A stretch of DNA of 64,000 nt from Catellatospora bangladeshensis (GTDB lineage Bacteria > Actinomycetota > Actinomycetes > Mycobacteriales > Micromonosporaceae): positions 1 to 64,000 of the forward strand of contig NZ_BONF01000025.1 in the NCBI RefSeq assembly GCF_016862575.1, written 5' to 3'. The position numbers were made by a program, and so were the translations under genes. Shown in pieces: positions 56,776 to 64,000 of this stretch (the stretch's first letter is position 1; each line of letters opens with the position of its first letter). The notes beneath the pieces are model-generated. The model was not told the origin of the DNA and searched no databases. It saw nothing but the letters and a program-made list of their open reading frames with translations.

Positions 56776-57789
56776 TCAGGTACGGCGGCGCAGCGTGCCG
56801 ACCGCGACCGCGGCGAGGATGATCAGGCCCTGCACGGCGGAGCTGAGCGCTCCGGACACGCCGAGCAGGTTGAGCAGCGTGAGCAGGGTCTGCAGGGTGA
56901 GCGCGCCGAGCATGGCCCCGGCGACCGAGCCGCGCCCGCCGCCGAGCACCACCCCGCCGAGCACCACCGCGGTGATCGCGGTGAACTCCAGCCCGGCGCC
57001 GACCTGGAAGGACACCCCGCCGAAGCCGCCCAGCAGGATCGCCGCGACGGCGGCGCAGGCGCCGCTGACCAGGAAGGCGATGGTGCGAACGCGCGCCGTC
57101 CGCACCCCGGTGAGCCGGGCCGCGCGCGGGTTGTCCCCGACTGCCAGCAGCACCTTGCCGAAGTCCGCCCGCATCGCCAGCACCGCGAGCACGGCCACCC
57201 CGGCCAGCACGAGCACCGCGTACGGCAGCTGCCCGAGCACGGGTACGCCGTCGACGCCGCGGCGGCCGAGCATCCGGAACTCCTCCGACAGCGCCCCGCG
57301 CGGCGAGCCGCCGGTCCAGGTGTAGACGGCGCCGACGAGCACCAGGTACATGCCGAGCGTGGTGATGAACGACGGCACCTGCAGCAGCGTGGTGACCACG
57401 CCGTTGACCAGGCCGACGAGCAGCCCGAAGGCGAGCAGCAGCGCGACGACGGGCCAGGTCGCGGCGGGGTCGCCGTCGATGAGCCGGGCGGCGATGACCA
57501 CCTCGGCGGTGACCAGCGAGCCGACCGACAGGTCGAAGTCGCCCGCGACGATGACGAAGTACTGCCCGGCGGCGAGGATGATCAGCGGGGCGGCGCGTTT
57601 GAGGAACGCCAGCAGCACGGGCGGGTCGTAGAAGTCGGGCTGGCGGATGCCGACCGCGATCAGCAGCAGCACCAGGATGATCAGCACGGGCCGGATGCTG
57701 CCCGCGCCCCACCCGCCGCGCCCGCCGCCGCCCAGCCCGGCGGGGACGGCGGGCGCGGAGCCGGTGGGGCTCGCCACGTCGGTGCTCAT
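56776..57789 (-). CDS. CUT2 sugar ABC transporter permease
   Basis: 337 aa, about nine membrane helices after a Gly-rich N-terminus. FVIVAGDFDLSVGSLVTAEV and VPSFITTLGMYLVLVGAVYTW are the CUT2 permease motifs, and AVVLGGVVLGGGRGSVAGAMLG follows. ATG 57789 overlaps the upstream permease stop (ATGA). Confidence 0.9.
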   Translation of the reverse strand: MSTDVASPTGSAPAVPAGLGGGGRGGWGAGSIRPVLIILVLLLIAVGIRQPDFYDPPVLLAFLKRAAPLIILAAGQYFVIVAGDFDLSVGSLVTAEVVIAARLIDGDPAATWPVVALLLAFGLLVGLVNGVVTTLLQVPSFITTLGMYLVLVGAVYTWTGGSPRGALSEEFRMLGRRGVDGVPVLGQLPYAVLVLAGVAVLAVLAMRADFGKVLLAVGDNPRAARLTGVRTARVRTIAFLVSGACAAVAAILLGGFGGVSFQVGAGLEFTAITAVVLGGVVLGGGRGSVAGAMLGALTLQTLLTLLNLLGVSGALSSAVQGLIILAAVAVGTLRRRT

Positions 57790-58790
57790 GCCACGGCCGC
57801 CTTCCGCCGGTCGGAGGTGCGGCGCAGGCGCAGCGCGTAGACCGCGACCGCGGCGACGATGACCACGCCGCGCACCATCTGCTTGAAGAAGGAGTCCACT
57901 TCGAGCTGGTTGAACACGCCGTCGATCACGGCCAGCAGCAGGACGCCGCCGACCGTGCCCGCCACGCCGCCGCGGCCTCCGGCGAGCACGGTGCCGCCGA
58001 GCACGACCGCGGCGATCGACTCCAGGTCGTAGCCGCCCTCGGCGCCGACCCGGGGTGCGCCCGCGCCGAGGCGGCTGGCCAGGTAGAGCCCGGCGATCCC
58101 GGCGCACAGCGAGCAGATGACGTGGGTGCGGATGAGAACCCGGTCGGTGCGCACCCCGGACAGCCGGGCCACGTCGAGGTCGCCGCCGGTGGCGATCAGG
58201 TGGTGGCCGTAGCGGGTGCTGCGCAGGGTGAACCAGGCCGCGGCGGCGACCGCGGCGAACAGCACGAACGACAGCGGCACCGGTCCGATCCGGTCGTAGC
58301 CCAGGTGCTGGAAGGACGTGGGCACGCTGCCGGCCGGTCCGGCGTAGCCCTGTTCGAGGTAGCCCTTGATGAGCAGGCCGACGCCGAGCGTCGCGATGAA
58401 CGCGTTGATCCGCAGCTTGGTGATGAGCAGGCCGTTGAGCAGCCCGATCGCGGCGGACACGGCGAGGACGGCGGCGATCGCGGGCAGCACCATGCCGTCG
58501 GATCCGGCCATGGTCTCGGCGGCGACGAGCGAGGTCAGGCTGATCACGTACGCCACCGACAGGTCCAGCGACCCGGCGAGGATGGCCATGGTCTGCCCGA
58601 CCGCGACGATGCCGAGCCCGGCCGCCCGCTGCAGCAGGCTGATCGTGCTCGACTCGCTGAACAGCGACCCGCCGTCCAGGGCGACCAGGGTGCCGCCGAG
58701 CATCAGCGCGAGGGCGAGCGCGGCCCAGACGCCGCTGGTCGCGTCGAGGGCGGGCAGGCGCAGCCTCGTGCGCGCCCCGTCTGTGCTCAT
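57786..58790 (-). CDS. CUT2 sugar ABC transporter permease
   Basis: 334 aa, about nine membrane helices. Motifs are MAILAGSLDLSVAYVISLTS, FIATLGVGLLIKGYLEQGY and AVVLGGTVLAGGRGGVAGTVGG. It forms the channel together with the next gene product. Both ends overlap neighbours by 4 bases. Confidence 0.9.
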   Translation of the reverse strand: MSTDGARTRLRLPALDATSGVWAALALALMLGGTLVALDGGSLFSESSTISLLQRAAGLGIVAVGQTMAILAGSLDLSVAYVISLTSLVAAETMAGSDGMVLPAIAAVLAVSAAIGLLNGLLITKLRINAFIATLGVGLLIKGYLEQGYAGPAGSVPTSFQHLGYDRIGPVPLSFVLFAAVAAAAWFTLRSTRYGHHLIATGGDLDVARLSGVRTDRVLIRTHVICSLCAGIAGLYLASRLGAGAPRVGAEGGYDLESIAAVVLGGTVLAGGRGGVAGTVGGVLLLAVIDGVFNQLEVDSFFKQMVRGVVIVAAVAVYALRLRRTSDRRKAAVA

Positions 58791-60304
58791 GCGGGCACCT
58801 CCGTACTGGTGGCGGCGCCGGTGGCCAGGCCCATCACGGCTTCCTCGCTCGCTCCGGCGGGCAGCTCGCCCGCGATCGCGCCGTCGCGCATGACGACGAT
58901 GCGGTCGCTCATGCCGATCAGCTCGGGCAGCTCCGACGAGATCATCAGCACCGCCGCACCGTCGGCGGCGAGCCTGCGGATCAGGTCGTGGATCGCGGCC
59001 TTCGCGCCGACGTCGATGCCCCGGGTGGGTTCGTCGAACAGCAGCACCCGCGGGGTCATCGCCAGCCAGCGGGCCAGCACGACCTTCTGCTGGTTGCCGC
59101 CCGACAGGTAGCGGATCTCCTGCTCGGTGCCCGCGGCGTGCACCTCCACGGCGTCGAGCAGCTCGCGCACGGTGGTGGTGCGGGCAGCGCGGCCGAACCA
59201 GCGGGGCCGTACGGCGCGCTGCGCGAGCAGGGCGTTGTCCAGCACCGACTGGCTGAGCGCGAGGCCCTCGCCCTTGCGGTCCTCGGTGACGTACGCGATG
59301 CCCGCCCGGACCGCCTGGCGCGGCGAGCGCACCCGCACCGGCTCGCCGTCGAGCAGCACGCGCCCGGTGCGGAAGCCGTCGATGCCGAACACGGCGCGGG
59401 CCAGTGCCGAGCGCCCGGAGCCCTGCAGCCCACCGACGCCGAGCACCTCACCGGCGCGCAGCTCCAGGTCGACCGGGTGCAGGCGGCCGTTGCCGGCGGC
59501 GGACAGGGTGAGCCGGGCCGCTCCCGCGCTGCCGGGGGCGGCGCGTTCGGGGTAGTAGTGCGACAGCTCGCGGCCGACCATGTGCCGGACCAGGGTGTCG
59601 GCGGTTGCCTCGGCGGTGTCGAGGGTGGTGACGCGCCGGCCGTCCTTGAGCACGGTGATCCGGCCGGACAGGTCGAAGACCTCGGTGAGCCGGTGCGACA
59701 CGTACAGGATGCCGATGCCGCGCTGCTGCAGCCGCCGGACCAGCTGGTAGAGCAGCTCGACCTCGTGCTCGGCCAGCGAGGCGGTGGGCTCGTCCATGAT
59801 GAGCACCCGCGCGTCCAGCGCGAGCGCCTTGACGATCTCGACGACCTGCTGCTGGGCGACGCTGAGCCGGCCGACCCTGGCCTGCGGCGTGATCGCGTCC
59901 TCGCCGATGCCCGCGAGCAGCTCGGCGGTGCGGGCGTGCATGGCCCGGCGGTCGACCAGGCCGCGGCGCATGGGCTCGCGGCCGAGGAAGACGTTCTCGG
60001 CGACGGTGCGCTCCGGCAGGAGGTTGAACTCCTGGTGGATGATGCCGATCCCGGCCGCCTGGGCGGCCCGCGGGTCGGGCAGCGTCACCGGCTGCCCGGC
60101 CAGCTCCAGGGTCCCGGCGTCGGGCTGGTACACCCCGCTGGCGATCTTCATGAGGGTGGACTTGCCGGCGCCGTTCTCGCCGACGAGGGCGTGCACCTGT
60201 CCGGAGTGGAGGTCGAGGTCGACGTCGTCGAGCACGCGTACCCCGAAGAAGGCCTTGCCGACGCCGCGCATCCGCAGCAGGGGGCCGTCGCTGTCTGGCG
60301 GCAC
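58787..60304 (-). CDS. CUT2 sugar ABC transporter ATPase (double NBD)
   Basis: 505 aa with two nucleotide-binding domains. The first has [24 protein letters not shown] and VLIMDEPTASL. The second has [25 protein letters not shown] and [12 protein letters not shown]. It starts the operon ATPase-permease-permease-binding protein-epimerase. GTG 60304 is chosen because GAGGAGG precedes it; an ATG at 60346 without a ribosome site would add 14 residues. Confidence 0.9.
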   Translation of the reverse strand: MPPDSDGPLLRMRGVGKAFFGVRVLDDVDLDLHSGQVHALVGENGAGKSTLMKIASGVYQPDAGTLELAGQPVTLPDPRAAQAAGIGIIHQEFNLLPERTVAENVFLGREPMRRGLVDRRAMHARTAELLAGIGEDAITPQARVGRLSVAQQQVVEIVKALALDARVLIMDEPTASLAEHEVELLYQLVRRLQQRGIGILYVSHRLTEVFDLSGRITVLKDGRRVTTLDTAEATADTLVRHMVGRELSHYYPERAAPGSAGAARLTLSAAGNGRLHPVDLELRAGEVLGVGGLQGSGRSALARAVFGIDGFRTGRVLLDGEPVRVRSPRQAVRAGIAYVTEDRKGEGLALSQSVLDNALLAQRAVRPRWFGRAARTTTVRELLDAVEVHAAGTEQEIRYLSGGNQQKVVLARWLAMTPRVLLFDEPTRGIDVGAKAAIHDLIRRLAADGAAVLMISSELPELIGMSDRIVVMRDGAIAGELPAGASEEAVMGLATGAATSTEVPA

Positions 60305-60471
60305 CGCACCTCCTCGATCGTTCCGGCACACTTTCGCTGACGTCACAAGAACTTTTGCTCTGCGTACCGGAAGTCTTGGCGTCGGACGTTAAACGGCGCC
60401 GCTCGATCTAGCAAGCCTGTAACGAGCGGGAAATGATAACGGTTCGGCATTGGTGCATCCACCAGCCGCGA

Positions 60472-60485
60472 TGTGACCGCTCACG
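60472..60485. promoter_or_regulatory. Operator-like palindrome resembling a lac-type site
   Basis: TGTGACCGCTCACG has GTGA/TCAC arms around a CG centre and matches 12 of 14 bases of the ideal E. coli lac operator. It lies about 170 bases upstream of the CUT2 ATPase start. No LacI-family gene is adjacent. Confidence 0.4.
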
Positions 60486-60623
60486 GGCTTTCCACCAGAG
60501 CGACCCTAGTTTTGCCCGGTCAACAAGAAACTTTCAGTGATTCTTCTAAAACTGGCATCGCCTGAATATTGACGTTGCCCACTTGCACGGGCCATGCTCG
60601 GCTTCGCACTCAGGTAACAACAC

Positions 60624-60643
60624 CGACACATTTCGATGTGTCG
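60624..60643. repeat. 8-bp-arm hairpin or operator in the leader of the ThuA gene
   Basis: CGACACAT and ATGTGTCG flank TTCG. In RNA this is a stem with a UUCG loop; in DNA it is a 20-bp operator-like repeat. It lies about 80 bases before ATG 60721. Confidence 0.5.
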
Positions 60644-60720
60644 ACGAGTGCTGCACAGTCGTGCGTCGCGGCGGGCGCATGACGGACCGACCGTCCTTTT
60701 CCGCGTACCAAGGAGACGGC

Positions 60721-63700
60721 ATGAGCCGCCGCAAACCTGTCCTCGGCGCGTTCCTCGCGCTGGCCACCGCAGTCGCGGTGAGCCTGCTGCCCGCGGGACC
60801 CGCCACCGCCGCACCCGCGTTCCGCGCACTGGTGTTCAGCGAGACCGCCGGCTACCGGCACGGATCCATCGCCGCCGGCGTCAGCATGTTCACCCAGCTC
60901 GCCGCGGCCAACAACTTCGAGGTCGTGTTCAGCGAGGACTCCAGCGTGCTGAACACCGCCAACCTCAGCACCTTCGACGTGCTGGTCATGTTCCAGACCT
61001 CCGGCATGGTGTTCGACAACGACGCCCAGCGCACGGCCACCCAGAACTTCCTGCGCAGCGGCAAGGGCATCGTCGCCATCCACAACGCCACCGACATGGG
61101 CATCGAGTCGGCGTTCCCCTGGTGGGACGCGACGATCAACGGCGGCGCACACATGCCCGAGCACTCCCCCGGCTCGCTGCAGGGCTGGGCGCGGGTCGCC
61201 GACAAGGTGCACCCGTCCACCTCGCACCTGCCGGACAACTGGCAGCGCACCGAGGAGTGGTACAACTTCGACGTCAACGCGCGCGGCAACGTGCACGTGC
61301 TGGTCACCGCCGACGAGCGCACCTACAACCCGGGCGGCGCGGCGATGGGCCCCGACCACCCGATCTCCTGGTGCCGCGAGGCCGAGGGCGGCAAGGTGTG
61401 GGCGACCGCGATGGGCCACGACGACGCGTCGTACAGCGAGACGAACTTCCGCAACCACATCCTGGGCGGCGTGCGCTACGCGGCGGGCAACCTGGCCGGC
61501 GACTGCGGCGGCACGGTGTGGGGCAACTTCGAGAAGGTCACCCTCGACTCGAACACCGTCGACCCGATGGCCATGGACATCGCCCCCGACGGCCGGGTGT
61601 TCTACGTGCAGCGCGGCGGCAAGATCGCCGTCTTCAAGCCCGCCCAGCAGCAGACCGTTACCGCCGGGCAGCTCTCGGTGTACACGGGCGGTGAGGACGG
61701 CCTGGTCGGCATGGTGCTCGACCCGAACTTCGCCACCAACGGATGGATCTACCTCTACTACTCGCCGGCGTCCAGCTCGACGGATGTCAACAGGCTGTCC
61801 CGGTTCACGGTCAGCGGCGACACCGTCAACCTCTCCAGCGAGCAGGTGCTGCTCAGCGTGCCCGCGTACCGGGACCGGACGTTCAGCGAGCCCGGCCACA
61901 CCGGCGGCTATCTGGCCTTCGGGCCGGGCGGCAACCTGTTCCTGTCCACGGGTGACGACACCCCGCCCAACCTCGACCCGGCCTGGCAGGGCTACGCCCC
62001 GCTGGACTGGCGGTCCGGCAAGAGCTTCCTGGATGCGGCCCGCAGCGCCGGCAACACCAACGACCTGCGGGGCAAGTTGCTGCGCATCCACCCGGAGAGC
62101 AACGGCACCTACACCATCCCCAGCGGCAACCTGTTCGCGCCGGGCACGGCGCAGACCAAGCCCGAGATCTACGCGATGGGCTTCCGCAACCCGTTCCGGT
62201 TCGAGGTCGACATGCAGACCGGCTGGGTGAACCTGGCCGACTACGGCCCCGACCGCGGCGGCGCGACCACCAACCGCGGCCCGGAGGGCCTGGTCGAGCT
62301 GAACGTGATCAAGCAGGCGGGCAACTTCGGCTGGCCGTTCTGCCACGGCAACAACCAGGCGTACGCGCCGTACAACCCGGACACCGGCGTGGTCGGCGCG
62401 AAGTTCAACTGCAACGCGCCGGTCAACGACTCCCCGAACAACACCGGCCTGCGCACCCTGCCGCCGCTGGTCCAGCCGCAGATCTGGTACGGCTACGGCG
62501 TCTCCCCCACCTTCCCCGAGATGGGCGAGGGCGGCTCGGCGCCGATGGGCGGCCCGGTCTACCGCTACAACGCAGCCAGCACCTCGGCGACGAAGTTCCC
62601 CGCGTACTACAACGGCGTGCACTTCTTCTACGAGTGGTCGCGCAACTACATCAAGGAGATCCACTTCGACTCCTCGGGCAACCTGGTGAAGATCAACCCG
62701 TTCCTGCCCGGCGGCGGCTACATCAAGCCGATGGCCATGCGCTTCGGCCCGGACGGCTCGCTCTACCTGCTCGAATGGGGCTCCGAGTTCGGCGGCGGCA
62801 ACAACGACTCCGGGCTCTACCGCATCGACTACATCCACGGCGGGCGCGCTCCGATCGCCAAGGCCACCGCGACCCCGACCAACGGCCTCGCCACGCTCAA
62901 CGTGACGTTCTCCAGCGCCGGCTCCTACGACCCGGACGCCGGGGACACCATCTCCTACGCGTGGGACTTCGACAGCAACGGCAGCACCGACTCCACCGCC
63001 GCGAACCCGACCCGGGCGTACACCAGCAACGGCAACTACGTCGCGAAGCTGACCGTCACCGACAACACCGGCCGGTCGTCGTTCGTCAACGTGCCGATCA
63101 CCGTCGGCAACAACGCCCCGGTGGTCACGATCAACTCACCGCCCAACGGCGGCATGCTCGACTTCGGGCAGAACGTCGCCTACAACCTCACCGTCACCGA
63201 CGCGCAGGACGGCACCATCAACTGCTCGCAGGTGTTCACCAACCCGGCACTCGGGCACGACGACCACGCCCACCCGACCACCGACCTGCCCGGCTGCTCC
63301 GGCACCGTCAACACCGGCAACCTCGGCGGCCACCCCGACGGCGCCAACCTGTTCTACCTGCTCAACTCCCGCTACCAGGACAACGGCAACGGGACGGTGG
63401 CGCGGCTGACCGGATACGCCAACGTGGTCCTGCAGCCCAAGCACAAGCAGGCCGAGTACTTCACCAGTCAGTCCGGCGTGCGGGTGGTCGCCCAGTCCGG
63501 GGCCGAGAGCGGCAACCGCATCGGCGACGTCAGCAACAACGACTGGATCATGTTCGACCCGATGAGCCTGCAGGGCATCACCAGCGTCAGCTACCGGGTG
63601 TCCTCGCCGAGCGGCGGCGGCAGCATCGAGCTGCGCGCCGACTCGCCGACCGGCACCCTGCTGGCGACCAACCCCGTCGCGGCGACCGGCGGCTGGGACA

Positions 63701-64000
63701 CCTACGTCCAGCAGGCCGCCGTCAACGTCGGGGCCCTGTCCGGCACGCACAAGCTGTACATGGTGTTCAAGTCGAGCGCGAACAACAGCTTCGACGTCGA
63801 CTCGTTCACCTTCGCCGGGACAGGGGTCGGCACCAACCCGACCGGCGGCATCGCGGGTAAGACGTACACCCTGACCGCGCAGCACAGCGGCAAGCTCGCC
63901 GATGTCAGCGGGGTCTCCACCGCGGACAACGCGACGGTCGTGCAGTGGCCCGCCACGGGCGGCAACAACCAGAAGTGGCAGGCCGTGGACGCGGGCGGCG
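60721..64000 (+). CDS. Secreted ThuA / sugar dehydrogenase-like / PKD / CBM6 multidomain protein (partial)
   Basis: Open to the right edge, at least 1093 aa. Signal peptide to about PATAAP (~30). A ThuA-like domain (~33-250) has ALVFSETAGYRHGSI and GIVAIHNATDMGIES. A soluble-quinoprotein-type propeller (~260-700) has PMAMDIAPDGRVFYVQRGG, GHTGGYLAFGPGGNLFLSTG and EIYAMGFRNPFRFEVD. A PKD domain (~710-795), a linker, and a CBM6-like domain (~911-1035, QAEYFTSQSGVRVV) follow. A ricin-type lectin repeat seems to begin at GKTYTLTAQHSGKLADVSG (~1045). AAGGAGA precedes the ATG. It probably binds and oxidises sugars outside the cell. Confidence 0.85.
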   Translation, partial: MSRRKPVLGAFLALATAVAVSLLPAGPATAAPAFRALVFSETAGYRHGSIAAGVSMFTQLAAANNFEVVFSEDSSVLNTANLSTFDVLVMFQTSGMVFDNDAQRTATQNFLRSGKGIVAIHNATDMGIESAFPWWDATINGGAHMPEHSPGSLQGWARVADKVHPSTSHLPDNWQRTEEWYNFDVNARGNVHVLVTADERTYNPGGAAMGPDHPISWCREAEGGKVWATAMGHDDASYSETNFRNHILGGVRYAAGNLAGDCGGTVWGNFEKVTLDSNTVDPMAMDIAPDGRVFYVQRGGKIAVFKPAQQQTVTAGQLSVYTGGEDGLVGMVLDPNFATNGWIYLYYSPASSSTDVNRLSRFTVSGDTVNLSSEQVLLSVPAYRDRTFSEPGHTGGYLAFGPGGNLFLSTGDDTPPNLDPAWQGYAPLDWRSGKSFLDAARSAGNTNDLRGKLLRIHPESNGTYTIPSGNLFAPGTAQTKPEIYAMGFRNPFRFEVDMQTGWVNLADYGPDRGGATTNRGPEGLVELNVIKQAGNFGWPFCHGNNQAYAPYNPDTGVVGAKFNCNAPVNDSPNNTGLRTLPPLVQPQIWYGYGVSPTFPEMGEGGSAPMGGPVYRYNAASTSATKFPAYYNGVHFFYEWSRNYIKEIHFDSSGNLVKINPFLPGGGYIKPMAMRFGPDGSLYLLEWGSEFGGGNNDSGLYRIDYIHGGRAPIAKATATPTNGLATLNVTFSSAGSYDPDAGDTISYAWDFDSNGSTDSTAANPTRAYTSNGNYVAKLTVTDNTGRSSFVNVPITVGNNAPVVTINSPPNGGMLDFGQNVAYNLTVTDAQDGTINCSQVFTNPALGHDDHAHPTTDLPGCSGTVNTGNLGGHPDGANLFYLLNSRYQDNGNGTVARLTGYANVVLQPKHKQAEYFTSQSGVRVVAQSGAESGNRIGDVSNNDWIMFDPMSLQGITSVSYRVSSPSGGGSIELRADSPTGTLLATNPVAATGGWDTYVQQAAVNVGALSGTHKLYMVFKSSANNSFDVDSFTFAGTGVGTNPTGGIAGKTYTLTAQHSGKLADVSGVSTADNATVVQWPATGGNNQKWQAVDAGG

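Larger units (their letters stand above)
60305..60720. promoter_or_regulatory. Divergent intergenic region (416 bp), relatively AT-rich
   Basis: The only gene-free stretch above 300 bases. It holds the promoters of the second CUT2 operon (-) and the ThuA-type protein (+). A weak + promoter may be TTGACG (60569-60574) with CATGCT (60593-60598). Also present are the operator-like site at 60472-60485 and the hairpin at 60624-60643. Short open frames across it show no codon bias or recognisable product. Confidence 0.6.

Noticed and set aside
60610-62838. Open frame of ~740 codons antisense to the ThuA protein
   Set aside because: It is low-complexity, Val/Asp/His/Arg-rich and extends across the intergenic hairpin. 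The + strand gene has clear domains and a ribosome site.
1-64000. CRISPR arrays, insertion sequences, integrase/att sites, rRNA or tRNA genes
   Set aside because: No regularly spaced repeats, transposase or integrase motifs, or foldable tRNAs were noticed in reading the window. A computed search would be stronger.

Overview
This is a very GC-rich window with the coding style of an actinomycete. Codon third positions are strongly G/C, GTG starts are frequent, genes are often coupled by GTGA or ATGA overlaps, and several genes seem to lack a leader. The mix of secreted glycoside hydrolases with CBM6 modules, LacI-type operators and DUF5997/LysR-like and NamZ/NagZ genes suggests a soil filamentous actinomycete. 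Micromonosporaceae is my best guess, from overall impression and not from any search.

Layout. (1) 1-14.0 kb is a compact specialised-metabolite locus. A structured leader precedes a sulfotransferase and a heterodimeric ABC exporter on +. A small FtsX-ectodomain-like protein and a five-gene coupled operon follow on -: AMP ligase, C-A-T NRPS, free carrier protein, free condensation domain and macrolide-type glycosyltransferase. A divergent condensation-like protein closes it. Nearly identical LacI-type palindromes lie upstream of both + units. (2) 14-26.6 kb is housekeeping and accessory: a membrane protein, serine hydrolase, GT4, DUF5997/LysR-like pair, NYN-LOTUS protein, NamZ-NagZ muropeptide recycling operon, methyltransferase, diguanylate cyclase and an L7/L12-like membrane protein. 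(3) 26.7-44.9 kb is a complete L-rhamnose system: kinase, bifunctional aldolase/dehydrogenase, isomerase, mutarotase, CUT2 transporter, LacI regulator and secreted GH78 rhamnosidase. It is interrupted by an ArsR-like/MFS pair and a more AT-rich PIN-like gene. (4) 45-54.5 kb is mixed: an FMN reductase with a divergent MarR regulator, NnrD-like dehydratase, phosphatase, GH20 hexosaminidase, RidA, SGNH hydrolase, amidohydrolase, secreted phosphodiesterase-like protein and GH43. (5) 54.6-64 kb is a second CUT2 sugar transporter with a TIM-barrel epimerase. It is divergent from a very large secreted ThuA/sugar-dehydrogenase/PKD/CBM6 protein that runs off the right edge.

How the parts work together. 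The rhamnose block reads as one regulon. GH78 releases rhamnose outside the cell, RhaSPQT imports it, and RhaM, RhaI, RhaB and RhaEW convert it to DHAP and lactate. A TGAAACGTTTCA-like operator sits at the transporter, rhamnosidase and regulator promoters. The NRPS locus is the best candidate for something undescribed. It has the parts for an acylated, glycine-containing, glycosylated and perhaps sulfated product, but no visible thioesterase. No tRNA, rRNA, CRISPR array or transposase was seen. The only gene-free stretch above 300 bases is 60305-60720, described below.
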